Assembly (NCBI GenBank): GCA_949752795.1
Contig: CATKHW010000058.1
Coordinates: 1,302,001 to 1,366,000 of the forward strand
Direction: 5' to 3'
DNA length: 64,000 nt
From: Hyperoodon ampullatus
Lineage: Eukaryota > Chordata > Mammalia > Artiodactyla > Ziphiidae
Of this stretch, positions 1 to 10,382 are shown piece after piece. Made by a program: the position numbers and the translations under genes. The notes beneath the pieces were generated by a model. That model did not search any database. It saw nothing but the letters and a program-made list of their open reading frames with translations, and was not told the DNA's origin. The stretch's first letter is position 1; each line of letters begins with the position of its first letter.

Positions 1-806
1 AGTCAAAGGGGACATCCACAAAATGTGTAAGAACAAGAAAGGCAAGACAGGCCCTGGAGAACAGGGAGCCTTGTTATGCTGATGGGCGGGATGTAAATTG
101 CCAACTGCCTCTCTGGAGGAGTGCATTCTGTTCCCTAAAACAAGTAAAGAACAGAGCTACAGAGCCAAGGGCACTACCAGTCTAGGGAATATACCTTGGG
201 AAAACTGAAAATCAATAAGACAGAGCCACCCCAAAATTTAGGGCTGCACTGCATACAAGGACCTCAACTTGGATACACCTTAAGTATCCCAGAAAATATA
301 AACATGGTTCAAAAAACTGTGGTACTTACGTACGATGGAATATCCCTCAGCCATGAAATCAATGTCATAAGACCAGTAGCAGCAAAATGGGTGGATTCAG
401 GTACGATGATTCTAAGTGAAATAAGTCACACAGAAAAAGAAACTTATCATAAGATATCACTTATGAAGATCCTGTAAACATGGCTACACTTGAACTGAGT
501 TAGGAAAGAGAACAGTGTCTCACATTTAGAAAACACTCTTATACCTGCTTAAGGGGGAAGGAGAGGTGGGGTGATGCATAAAACCAGAGTTTGATATAAG
601 CACAGGTACCGTTCCAAAAACCAACTATGGAATAGACAAGACCTACACCGTCCTCAGTGAAAGGGACTCAAAACCCCATATTTCCCGCAGAGGAAAATAT
701 CTGACTAGTAAGAATCTTAAAACCTATGTATTGATATGTCTCCGTAAGGGAATCAAGTGTGTCTAGACTGGCATAAACATGGCAGCGAGAATCAGCTCAA
801 ACCCAC

Positions 807-816
807 TATAAAAAGG
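807..816 (+). other. TATAAAAAGG motif at the L1 3' end (M1 copy)
   Basis: CCACTATAAAAAGGAATT occurs at this point in essentially every monomer (for example 2546-2555). It resembles a TATA box, but it lies where the L1 3' UTR ends in 'caactatac...aataaaa', so descent from L1 explains it without any promoter role. There is no evidence of transcription. Confidence 0.3.
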
Positions 817-1613
817 AATTTCAAAAACAAAACAAAAAAACTGGGAAATTCTTTACAATTCCTTCAGGGTCTCTGTTGAAAGCTGGAATGACCCTATCTA
901 CAACGACAGCTGGATGTGGCATAAGGAGGGACACTTGGGACTGAGACGATTGGTGAGATTGGGTGAGCAAATGCAGACCCTTTAAAGCAATAATGCATGG
1001 CACCCATTCCATGGGTCCGAACTCTCCAGGTTGAAGGGAATATTACTACAGCTATAACATGTGCGGGAAACCTAGAGAACGGACACACTGTGAATACGAA
1101 AGGTTTCTAAAACTCAACGAATAGTCCCTCTCCTGGTGCTCCGGTTTGACTTTCCGTCTGCTTTACTATCAACCTCCCAACTTGGAGAGACAGCCCCTTT
1201 AACCTCTTGGTTCGCACAGGTTGCCAATTTGGCAGAGGATGAAAGGGAAGAGGGAGAACCAATGAGAGAGTAGCAGTTAGGCATTTGGACGGGCACATAT
1301 CACTCTAATTTCCCAGCAGGAAGAAGAATTAACCAAATTCTCAGCCACCCACCGGGAACCAGTATAGGTCCTGAACCAAAATTTTGGACTTGCGGTCAGC
1401 TCACCAAAAACGAGTTGAAAAATGGAGCTCAGGGGCACAGCAATTCACAAACTGGCCGAGTAATAAAGGACAACTATCGTCCAAAAATCTGTTGAGGGAA
1501 GGCAACGAGGCGGACTTGAAAGTGAGGCAGAATAGCAGGAAACAGATTTCAAGAGGTACGCTGCAATAGCCTTTAAAGCACAGGAAGAGGGGCACAACTT
1601 CGACAATGACGCA

Positions 1614-1687
1614 CTTGGCCAAAAAGGGCGTATGCGTTTTCTCCTGAATATATTCAGGAGAAAACGCATACGCCCTTTTTGGCCAAG
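1614..1687. repeat. 74-bp perfect palindrome (monomer M1; reference copy)
   Basis: Two 37-base arms with no spacer are exact reverse complements. The outer arm is CTTGGCCAAAAAGGGCG, the dyad centre is TGAATATATTCA between bases 1650 and 1651, and the other end is CCTTTTTGGCCAAG. It can form a hairpin or cruciform. The same element closes every monomer (36 copies, end coordinates in the monomer entries); 18 copies are perfect (ending 1687, 5165, 6904, 8643, 12121, 13860, 15599, 19061, 20800, 27756, 36450, 38189, 41666, 43405, 46882, 48621, 53838, 59053), and the rest have one or two mismatches or a short deletion. It sits exactly at the 5' edge of the L1 fragment. Confidence 0.97.
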
Positions 1688-1701
1688 CAAGCAAGCGGGC
1701 A

Positions 1702-2216
1702 ATGCAAATCTGCACTACAAAGAAGTATCACTTCCCACCGGTCAAAAGGGACATCCACAAAATGTGGAAGAACAAGAAAGGCAAGACAGGCCCTGGAGAA
1801 CAGGGAGCCTTGTTATGCTGATGGGCGGGATGTAAATTGACAACTGCCTCTCTGGAGGAGTGCATTCTGTTCCCTAAAACAAGTAAAGAACAGAGCTACA
1901 GAGCCAAGGGCACTACCAGTCTAGGGAATATACCTTGGGAAAACTGAAAATCAATAAGACAGAGCCACCCCAAAATTTAGGGCTGCACTGCATACAAGGA
2001 CCTCAACTTGGATACACCTTAAGTATCCCAGAAAATATAAACATGGTTCAAAAAATTGTGGTACTTACGTACGATGGAATATCCCTCAGCCATGAAATCA
2101 ATGTCATAAGACCAGTAGCAGCAAAATGGGTGGATTCTGGTACGAAGATTCTAAGTGAAATAAGTCACACAGAAAAAGAAACTTATCATAAGATATCACT
2201 TATGAAGATCCTGTAA
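1702..2216 (+). pseudogene. LINE-1 ORF2 C-terminal remnant (reference copy, monomer M2)
   Basis: L1 ORF2p is the endonuclease/reverse transcriptase of the L1 retrotransposon; only its C-terminal tail is left, so no catalytic domain is present. From 1702 the frame reads MQICTTKKYHFPPVK, matching the ORF2 motif MQIKTTMRYHLTPVR, followed by a counterpart of the family's cysteine-rich stretch (GEQGALLC, then WAGCKL after the stop; family GEKGTLLHCWWECKL). TGA stops interrupt it at 1819-1821 and 1945-1947, and the homologous frame then changes. From 1935 the second frame ends ILSEISHTEKETYHKISLM plus three residues and TAA at 2214, lining up with the ORF2 ending IILSKLSQEQKTKHRIFSL. The homologous part covers roughly the last 170 residues of a protein of about 1,275. 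The same remnant occupies offsets 15-529 of every monomer. It is a fossil, not a gene. The family alignment was made from memory, but many anchors agree in order. Confidence 0.9.
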
Positions 2217-2561
2217 ACATGGCTACACTTGAACTGAGTTAGGAAAGAGAAGAGTGTCTCACATTTAGAAAACACTCTTATACCTGCTTAAGGGGGAAGG
2301 AGAGGTGGGGTGATGCATAAAACCAGAGTTTGATATAAGCACAGGTACCGTTCCAAAAACCAACTATGGAATAGACAAGACCTACACCGTCCTCAGTGAA
2401 AGGGACTCAAAACACCATATTTCCCGCAGAGGAAAATATCTGACTAGTAAGAAACTTAAAACCTATGTATTGATATGTCTCCATAAGGGAATCAAGTGTG
2501 TCTAGACTGGCATAAACATGGCAGCGAGAATCAGCTCAAACCCACTATAAAAAGGAATTGC
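2217..2561 (+). mobile_element. LINE-1 3' UTR remnant, cetartiodactyl type (reference copy, M2)
   Basis: Directly after the ORF2 stop the sequence follows the artiodactyl/cetacean L1 3' UTR in order: an AGAACAGTGTCTCACATTTA block (family: cagactcacagacttagagaac), a GGGGGAAGGAGAGGTGGGG purine run, an ATGGAATAGACAAGACCTAC block (family: atggataaccaacaaggacctac), and a GGGAATCAAGTGTGTCTAGA block (family: tgaatcactttgctgtacacc). Divergence is high, so the insertion is old. The purine run and the 'aacaaggacctac' block are typical of cetartiodactyl L1 and are the main sequence clue to the host order. The same tract sits at offsets 530-874 in every monomer. Confidence 0.87.
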
Positions 2562-2580
2562 AAAAACAAAACAAAAAAAC
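2562..2580 (+). repeat. A-rich tail of the LINE-1 fragment (reference copy, M2)
   Basis: The tract CAAAAACAAAACAAAAAAAC lies immediately after the L1 3' UTR, where a retrotransposed L1 carries its poly(A). It marks the 3' end of the inserted element and the junction with the unidentified half of the monomer. It is kept in every copy (for example 822-841), with a T inside the tract in C-type monomers (CAAATACAAAAC at 39063 and 44279). Confidence 0.8.
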
Positions 2581-3352
2581 TGGGAAATTCTTTACAATTC
2601 CTTCAGGGTCTCTGATGAAGGCTGGAATGACCCTATCTACAACGACAGCTGGATGTGGCATAAGGAGGGACACTTGGGACTGAGACGATTGGTGAGATTG
2701 GGTGAGCAAATGCAGACGCTTTAAAGCAATAATGCATGGCACCCATTCCATGGGTCCGAACTCTCCAGGTTGAAGGGAATATTACTACAGCTCTAACATG
2801 TGCGGGAAACCTAGAGAACGGACACACTGTGAATACGAAAGGTTTCTAAAACTCAACGCATAGTCCCACTCCTGGTGCTCCGGTTTGACTTTCCGTCTGC
2901 TTTACTATCAACCTCCCAACTTGGAGAGACAGCCCCTTTAACCTCTTGGTTCGCACAGGTTGCCAATTTGGCAGAGGATGAAAGGGAAGAGGGAGAACCA
3001 ATGAGAGAGTAGCTGTTAGGCATTTGGACGGTCACATATCACTGTAATTTCCCGGCAGGAAGAAGAATTAACCAAATTCTCAGCCACCCACCGGGAACCA
3101 GTATAGGTCCTGAACCAAAATTTTGGACTTGCGGTCAGCTCACCAAAAACGAGTTGAAAAATGGAGCTCAGGGGCACAGCAATTCACAAACTGGCCGAGT
3201 AATAAAGGACAACTATCGTCCGAAAATCTGTTGAGGGAAGGCAACGAGGCAGACTTGAAAGCGAGGCAGAATAGCAGGAAACAGATTTCAAGAGGTACGT
3301 TGGAATCGCCTTTAAAGCACAGGAAGAGGGGCACAACTTCGACAATGATGCA
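2581..3352. other. Unidentified 772-bp block of the satellite monomer (reference copy, M2)
   Basis: This is the non-L1 half of the monomer, between the L1 A-tail and the palindrome. I could not match it to any transposon, gene or RNA family on either strand. Visible small features are a 12-bp palindrome CCAAAATTTTGG at 3115-3126, a short stem CCCAT/ATGGG around 2743-2755, a GCCAATTTGGC dyad near 2962, a purine-rich stretch near 2976-2996 and several CpG sites. Short open frames exist on both strands but are broken or shifted in sister copies. It could be the pre-insertion host sequence or another decayed repeat. Confidence 0.6.
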
Positions 3353-3426
3353 CTTGGCCAAAAAGGGCATATGCGTTTTCTCCTGAATATATTCAGGAGA
3401 AAACGCATACGCCCTTTTTGGCCAAG

Positions 3427-5165
3427 CAAGCAAGCGGGCAATGCAAATCTGCACTACAAAGAAGTATCACTTCCCACCGGTCAAAAGGGACATCCACAAA
3501 ATGTGTAAGAACAAGAAAGGCAAGACAGGCCCTGGAGAACAGGGAGCCTTGTTATGCTGATGGGCGGGATGTAAATTGCCAACTGCCTCTCTGGAGGAGT
3601 GCATTCTGTTCCCTAAAACAAGTAAAGAACAGAGCTACAGAGCCAAGGGCACTACCAGTCTAGGGAATATACCTTGGGAAAACTGAAAATCAATAAGACA
3701 GAGCCACCCCAAAATTTAGGGCTGCACTGCATACAAGGACCTCAACTTGGATACACCTTAAGTATCCCAGAAAATATAAACATGGTTCAAAAAATTGTGG
3801 TACTTACGTACGATGGAATATCCCTCAGCCATGAAATCAATGTCATAAGACCAGTAGCAGCAAAATGGGTGGATTCAGGTACGATGATTCTAAGTGAAAT
3901 AAGTCACACAGAAAAAGAAACTTATCATAAGATATCACTTATGAAGATCCTGTAAACATGGCTACACTTGAACTGAGTTAGGAAAGAGAACAGTGTCTCA
4001 CATTTAGAAAACACTCTTATACCTGCTTAAGGGGGAAGGAGAGGTGGGGTGATGCATAAAACCAGAGTTTTATATAAGCACAGGTACCGTTCCAAAAACC
4101 AACTATGGAATAGACAAGACCTACACCGTCCTCAGTGAAAGGGACTCAAAACCCCATATTTCCCGCAGAGGAAAATATCTGACTAGTAAGAATCTTAAAA
4201 CCTATGTATTGATATGTCTCCGTAAGGGAATCAAGTGTGTCTAGACTGGCATAAACATGGCAGCGAGAATCAGCTCAAACCCACTATAAAAAGGAATTTC
4301 AAAAACAAAACAAAAAAACTGGGAAATTCTTTACAATTCCTTCAGGGTCTCTGATGAAATCTAGAATGACCCTATCTACAACGACAGCTGGATGTGGCAT
4401 AAGGAGGGACACTTGGGACTGAGACGATTGGTGAGATTGGGTGAGCAAATGCAGACCCTTTAAAGCAATAATGCATGGCACCCATTCCATGGGTCCGAAC
4501 TCTCCAGGTTGAAGGGAATATTACTACAGCTATAACATGTGCAGGAAACCTAGAGAACGGACACACTGTGAATACGAAAGGTTTCTAAAACTCAACGCAT
4601 AGTCCCTCTCCTGGTGCTCCGGTTTGACTTTCCGTCTGCTTTACTATCAACCTCCCAACTTGGAGAGACAGCCCCTTTAACCTCTTGGTTCGCACAGGTT
4701 GCCAATTTGGCAGAGGATGAAAGGGAAGAGGGAGAACCAATGAGAGAGTAGCTGTTAGGCATTTGGACGGGCACATATCACTGTAATTTCCCGGCAGGAA
4801 GAAGAATTAACCAAATTCTCAGCCACCCACCGGGAACCAGTATAGGTCCTGAACCAAAATTTTGGACTTGCGGTCAGCTCACCAAAAACGAGTTGAAAAA
4901 TGGAGCTCAGGGGCACAGCAATTCACAAACTGGCCGAGTAATAAAGGACAACTATCGTCCAAAAATCTGTTGAGGGAAGGCAACGAGGCGGACTTGAAAG
5001 CGAGGGAGAATAGCAGGAAACAGATTTCAAGAGGTACGTTGGAATTGCCTTTAAAGCACAGGAAGAGGGGCACAACTTCGACAATGATGCACTTGGCCAA
5101 AAAGGGCGTATGCGTTTTCTCCTGAATATATTCAGGAGAAAACGCATACGCCCTTTTTGGCCAAG
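3427..5165 (+). repeat. Satellite monomer M3 (1,739 bp)
   Basis: Perfect palindrome 5092-5165. Private variants are TTTTATATAAGC near 4068 and GAAATCTAGAATG near 4356. TTGGAATTGCC near 5039 is shared with the second half of M6 (10257). Confidence 0.95.
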
Positions 5166-6904
5166 CAAGCAAGCGGGCAATGCAAATCTGCACTACAAAG
5201 AAGTATCACTTCCCGCCGGTCAAAAGGGACATCCACAAAATGTGTAAGAACAAGAAAGGCAAGACAGGCCCTGGAGAACAGGGAGCCTTGTTATGCTGAT
5301 GGGCGGGATGTAAATTGCCAACTGCCTCTCTGGAGGAGTGCATTCTGTTCCCTAAAACAAGTAAAGAACAGAGCTACAGAGCCAAGGGCACTACCAGTCT
5401 AGGGAATATACCCTGGGAAAACTGAAAATCAATAAGACAGAGCCACCCCAAAATTTAGGGCTGCACTGCATACAAGGACCTCAACTTGGATACACCTTAA
5501 GTATCCCAGAAAATATAAACATAGTTCAAAAAATTGTGGTACTTACATACGATGGAATATCCCTCAGCCATGAAATCAATGTCATAAGACCAGTAGCAGC
5601 AAAATGGGTGGATTCAGGTACGATGATTCTAAGTGAAATAAGTCACACAGAAAAAGAAACTTATCATAAGATATCACTTATGAAGATCCTGTAAACATGG
5701 CTACACTTGAACTGAGTTAGGAAAGAGAACAGTGTCTCACATTTAGAAAACACTCTTATACCTGATTAAGGGGGAAGGAGAGGTGGGGTGATGCATAAAA
5801 CCAGAGTTTGATAAAAGCACAGGTACCGTTCCAAAAACCAACTATAAAATAGACAAGACCTACACCGTCCTCAGTGAAAGGGACTCAAAACCCCATATTT
5901 CCCGCAGAGGAAAGTATCTGACTAGTAAGAATCTTAAAACCTATGTATTGATATGTCTCCGTAAGGGAATCAAGTGTGTCTAGACTGGCATAAACATGGC
6001 AGCGAGAATCAGCTCAAACCCACTATAAAAAGGAATTGCAAAAACAAAACAAAAAAACTGGGAAATTCTTTACAATTCCTTCAGGGTCTCTGATGAAGGC
6101 TGGAATGACCCTATCTACAACGACAGCTGGATGTGGCATAAGGAGGGACACTTGGGACTGAGACGATTGGTGAGATTGGGTGAGCAAATGCAGACGCTTT
6201 AAAGCAATAATGCATGGCACCCATTCCATGGGTCCGAACTCTCCAGGTTGAAGGCAATATTACTACAGCTATAACATGTGCGGGAAACCTAGAGAACGGA
6301 CACACTGTGAATACGAAAGGTTTCTAAAACTCAACGCATAGTCCCACTCCTGGTGCTCCGGTTTGACTTTCCGTCTGCTTTACTATCAACCTCCCAACTT
6401 GGAGAGACAGCCCCTTTAACCTCTTGGTTCGCACAGGTTGCCAATTTGGCAGAGGATGAAAGGGAAGAGGGAGAACCAATGAGAGAGTAGCTGTTAGGCA
6501 TTTGGACGGTCACATATCACTGTAATTTCCCGGCAGGAAGAAGAATTAACCAAATTCTCAGCCACCCACCGGGAACCAGTATAGGTCCTGAACCAAAATT
6601 TTGGACTTGCGGTCAGCTCACCAAAAACGAGTTGAAAAATGGAGCTCAGGGGCACAGCAATTCACAAACTGGCCGAGTAATAAAGGACAACTATCGTCCA
6701 AAAATCTGTTGAGGGAAGGCAACGAGGCGGACTTGAAAGCGAGGCAGAATAGCAGGAAACAGATTTCAAGAGGTACGTTGGAATCGCCTTTAAAGCACAG
6801 GAAGAGGGGCACAACTTCGACAATGATGCACTTGGCCAAAAAGGGCGTATGCGTTTTCTCCTGAATATATTCAGGAGAAAACGCATACGCCCTTTTTGGC
6901 CAAG
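5166..6904 (+). repeat. Satellite monomer M4 (1,739 bp)
   Basis: Perfect palindrome 6831-6904. ACATAGTTC (5520) and TTACATACG (5543) mark this type; M7 has the same TTACATACG and a related ACACAGTTC. ATAAAATAGAC near 5844 is private. Confidence 0.95.
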
Positions 6905-8643
6905 CAAGCAAGCGGGCAATGCAAATCTGCACTACAAAGAAGTATCACTTCCCACCGGTCAAAAGGGACATCCACAAAATGTGTAAGAACAAGAAAGGCA
7001 AGACAGGCCCTGGAGAACAGGGAGCCTTGTTATGCTGATGGGCGGGATGTAAATTGCCAACTGCCTCTCTGGAGGAGTGCATTCTGTTCCCTAAAACAAG
7101 TAAAGAACAGAGCTACAGAGCCAAGGGCACTACCAGTCTAGGGAATATACCTTGGGAAAACTGAAAATCAATAAGACAGAGCCACCCCAAAATTTAGGGC
7201 TGCACTGCATACAAGGACCTCAACTTGGATACACCTTAAGTATCCCAGAAAATATAAACATGGTTCAAAAAACTGTGGTACTTACGTACGATGGAATATC
7301 CCTCAGCCATGAAATCAATGTCATAAGACCAGTAGCAGCAAAATGGGTGGATTCAGGTACGATGATTCTAAGTGAAATAAGTCACACAGAAAAAGAAACT
7401 TATCATAAGATATCACTTATGAAGATCCTGTAAACATGGCTACACTTGAACTGAGTTAGGAAAGAGAACAGTGTCTCACATTTAGAAAACACTCTTATAC
7501 CTGCTTAAGGGGGAAGGAGAGGTGGGGTGATGCATAAAACCAGAGTTTGATATAAGCACAGGTACCGTTCCAAAAACCAACTATGGAATAGACAAGACCT
7601 ACACCGTCCTCAGTGAAAGGGACTCAAAACCCCATATTTCCCGCAGAGGAAAATATCTGACTAGTAAGAATCTTAAAACCTATGTATTGATATGTCTCCG
7701 TAAGGGAATCAAGTGTGTCTAGACTGGCATAAACATGGCAGCGAGAATCAGCTCAAACCCACTATAAAAAGGAATTTCAAAAACAAAACAAAAAAACTGG
7801 GAAATTCTTTACAATTCCTTCAGGGTCTCTGTTGAAAGCTGGAATGACCCTATCTACAACGACAGCTGGATGTGGCATAAGGAGGGACACTTGGGACTGA
7901 GACGATTGGTGAGATTGGGTGAGCAAATGCAGACCCTTTAAAGCAATAATGCATGGCACCCATTCCATGGGTCCGAACTCTCCAGGTTGAAGGGAATATT
8001 ACTACAGCTATAACATGTGCGGGAAACCTAGAGAACGGACACACTGTGAATACGAAAGGTTTCTAAAACTCAACGAATAGTCCCTCTCCTGGTGCTCCAG
8101 TTTGACTTTCCGACTGCTTTACTATCAACCTCCCAACTTGGAGAGACAGCCCCTTTAACCTCTTGGTTCGCACAGGTTGCCAATTTGGCAGAGGATGAAA
8201 GGGAAGAGGGAGAACCAATGAGAGAGTAGCTGTTAGGCATTTGGACGGGCACATATCACTCTAATTTCCCAGCAGGAAGAAGAATTAAACAAATTCTCAG
8301 CCACCCACCGGGAACCAGTATAGGTCCTGAACCAAAATTTTGGACTTGCGGTCAGCTCACCAAAAACGAGTTGAAAAATGGAGCTCAGGGGCACAGCAAT
8401 TCACAAACTGGCCGAGTAATAAAGGACAACTATCGTCCAAAAATCTGTTGAGGGAAGGCAACGAGGCGGACTTGAAAGTGAGGCAGAATAGCAGGAAACA
8501 GATTTCAAGAGGTACGCTGCAATCGCCTTTAAAGCACAGGAAGAGGGGCACAACTTCGACAATGACGCACTTGGCCAAAAAGGGCGTATGCGTTTTCTCC
8601 TGAATATATTCAGGAGAAAACGCATACGCCCTTTTTGGCCAAG
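6905..8643 (+). repeat. Satellite monomer M5 (1,739 bp)
   Basis: It is the HOR partner of M1, sharing CTCTGTTGAAAGC (7827) and CAACGAATAGTCC (8073) at 6,956-bp spacing. Perfect palindrome 8570-8643. Confidence 0.95.
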
Positions 8644-10382
8644 CAAGCAAGCGGACAATGCAAATCTGCACTACAAAGAAGTATCACTTCCCACCGGTCA
8701 AAAGGGACATCCACAAAATGTGGAAGAACAAGAAAGGCAAGACAGGCCCTGGAGAACAGGGAGCCTTGTTATGCTGATGGGCGGGATGTAAATTGACAAC
8801 TGCCTCTCTGGAGGAGTGCATTCTGTTCCCTAAAACAAGTAAAGAACAGAGCTACAGAGCCAAGGGCACTACCAGTCTAGGGAATATACCTTGGGAAAAC
8901 TGAAAATCAATAAGACAGAGCCACCCCAAAATTTAGGGCTGCACTGCATACAAGGACCTCAACTTGGATACACCTTAAGTATCCCAGAAAATATAAACAT
9001 GGTTCAAAAAATTGTGGTACTTACGTACGATGGAATATCCCTCAGCCATGAAATCAATGTCATAAGACCAGTAGCAGCAAAATGGGTGGATTCTGGTACG
9101 AAGATTCTAAGTGAAATAAGTCACACAGAAAAAGAAACTTATCATAAGATATCACTTATGAAGATCCTGTAAACATGGCTACACTTGAACTGAGTTAGGA
9201 AAGAGAACAGTGTCTCACATTTAGAAAACACTCTTATACCTGCTTAAGGGGGAAGGAGAGGTGGGGTGATGCATAAAACCAGAGTTTGATATAAGCACAG
9301 GTACCGTTCCAAAAACCAACTATGGAATAGACAAGACCTACACCGTCCTCAGTGAAAGGGACTCAAAACACCATATTTCCCGCAGAGGAAAATATCTGAC
9401 TAGTAAGAATCTTAAAACCTATGTATTGATATGTCTCCATAAGGGAATCAAGTGTGTCTAGACTGGCATAAACATGGCAGCGAGAATCAGCTCAAACCCA
9501 CTATAAAAAGGAATTGCAAAAACAAAACAAAAAAACTGGGAAATTCTTTACAATTCCTTCAGGGTCTCTGATGAAGGCTGGAATGACCCTATCTACAACG
9601 ACAGCTGGATGTGGCATAAGGAGGGACACTTGGGACTGAGACGATTGGTGAGATTGGGTGAGCAAATGCAGACGCTTTAAAGCAATAATGCATGGCACCC
9701 ATTCCATGGGTCCGAACTCTCCAGGTTGAAGGGAATATTACTACAGCTCTAACATGTGCGGGAAACCTAGAGAACGGACACACTGTGAATACGAAAGGTT
9801 TCTAAAACTCAACGCATAGTCCCTCTCCTGGTGCTCCGGTTTGACTTTCCGTCTGCTTTACTATCAACCTCCCAACTTGGAGAGACAGCCCCTTTAACCT
9901 CTTGGTTCGCACAGGTTGCCAATTTGGCAGAGGATGAAAGGGAAGAGGGAGAACCAATGAGAGAGTAGCTGTTAGGCATTTGGACGGGCACATATCACTG
10001 TAATTTCCCGGCAGGAAGAAGAATTAACCAAATTCTCAGCCACCCACCGGGAACCAGTATAGGTCCTGAACCAAAATTTTGGACTTGCGGTCAGCTCACC
10101 AAAAACGAGTTGAAAAATGGAGCTCAGGGGCACAGCAATTCACAAACTGGCCGAGTAATAAAGGACAACTATCGTCCAAAAATCTGTTGAGGGAAGGCAA
10201 CGAGGCGGACTTGAAAGCGAGGCAGAATAGCAGGAAACAGATTTCAAGAGGTACATTGGAATTGCCTTTAAAGCACAGGAAGAGGGGCACAACTTCGACA
10301 ATGATGCACTTGGCCAAAATGGGCGTATGCGTTTTCTCCTGAATATATTCAGGAGAAAACGCATACGCCCTTTTTGGCCAAG
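8644..10382 (+). repeat. Satellite monomer M6 (1,739 bp), M2/M3 hybrid
   Basis: Its first part matches M2 (ATGTGGAAGAAC 8717, TTCTGGTACGAAG 9091, CAGCTCTAACATG 9744). From about 9823 it matches M3 (AGTCCCTCTCC, GGGCACAT, TTGGAATTGCC at 10257), where M2 has AGTCCCACTCC and GGTCACAT. Palindrome 10309-10382 has one mismatch (CCAAAATGGGCG). Confidence 0.92.

Larger units (their letters stand above)
1..1687 (+). repeat. Satellite monomer M1 (partial, lacks first 52 bp)
   Basis: It opens inside the L1 ORF2 remnant (tail stop TAA at 475-477), then holds L1 3' UTR to about 821, the A-rich tail 822-841, the unidentified block 842-1613 and a perfect palindrome 1614-1687. Private variants CTCTGTTGAAAGC near 871 and CAACGAATAGTCC near 1117 recur 6,956 bp on in M5. 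Its first bases (AGTCAAAGGGGACATCC) match the start region of M8 at 12174. Confidence 0.95.
1688..3426 (+). repeat. Satellite monomer M2 (1,739 bp)
   Basis: This complete copy is used as the reference for the sub-parts. Variants ATGTGGAAGAAC (1761), TTCTGGTACGAAG (2135) and CAGCTCTAACATG (2788) recur 6,956 bp on in M6. Its palindrome (3353-3426) has one mismatch, GGGCATATG for GGGCGTATG, a CpG-to-CpA change. Confidence 0.95.

Noticed and set aside
1140..1290. CENP-B box, tRNA-like or rRNA-like segments in the non-L1 half
   Set aside because: No CENP-B core matched on either strand, no cloverleaf or A/B-box pair was found, and no rRNA landmark sequence was seen.
1935..2216. 93-codon plus-strand open frame, repeated in most monomers
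   Set aside because: It is the tail of the decayed L1 ORF2 frame; it lacks any catalytic domain, has no ATG (it opens with TTG), and the upstream homologous frame has stops. M4 loses the TTG and M20 gains a TAG.
2545..2556. TATA-like TATAAAAAGG as a promoter
   Set aside because: It lies at the expected end of the L1 3' UTR, where similar A/T-rich sequence is normal, and no other core promoter evidence is visible; kept only as a low-confidence motif.
3123..3386. 87-codon plus-strand open frame in the unidentified block
   Set aside because: It opens with TTG, has low-complexity hydrophilic content, and ends in the palindrome arm; changes between copies show no preference for silent sites by eye. 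Treated as chance.
3140..3454. 104-124 codon minus-strand open frame across the palindrome, present in most monomers
   Set aside because: It runs antisense through the L1 edge, the palindrome and the unidentified block, its length changes between copies through single substitutions, and I see no family resemblance or promoter. Its repetition is that of the satellite.
3418..3663. 81-codon ATG-started plus-strand frame just after the palindrome
   Set aside because: It overlaps the L1 ORF2 remnant in a different frame from the one that matches ORF2, so it is a shadow frame.
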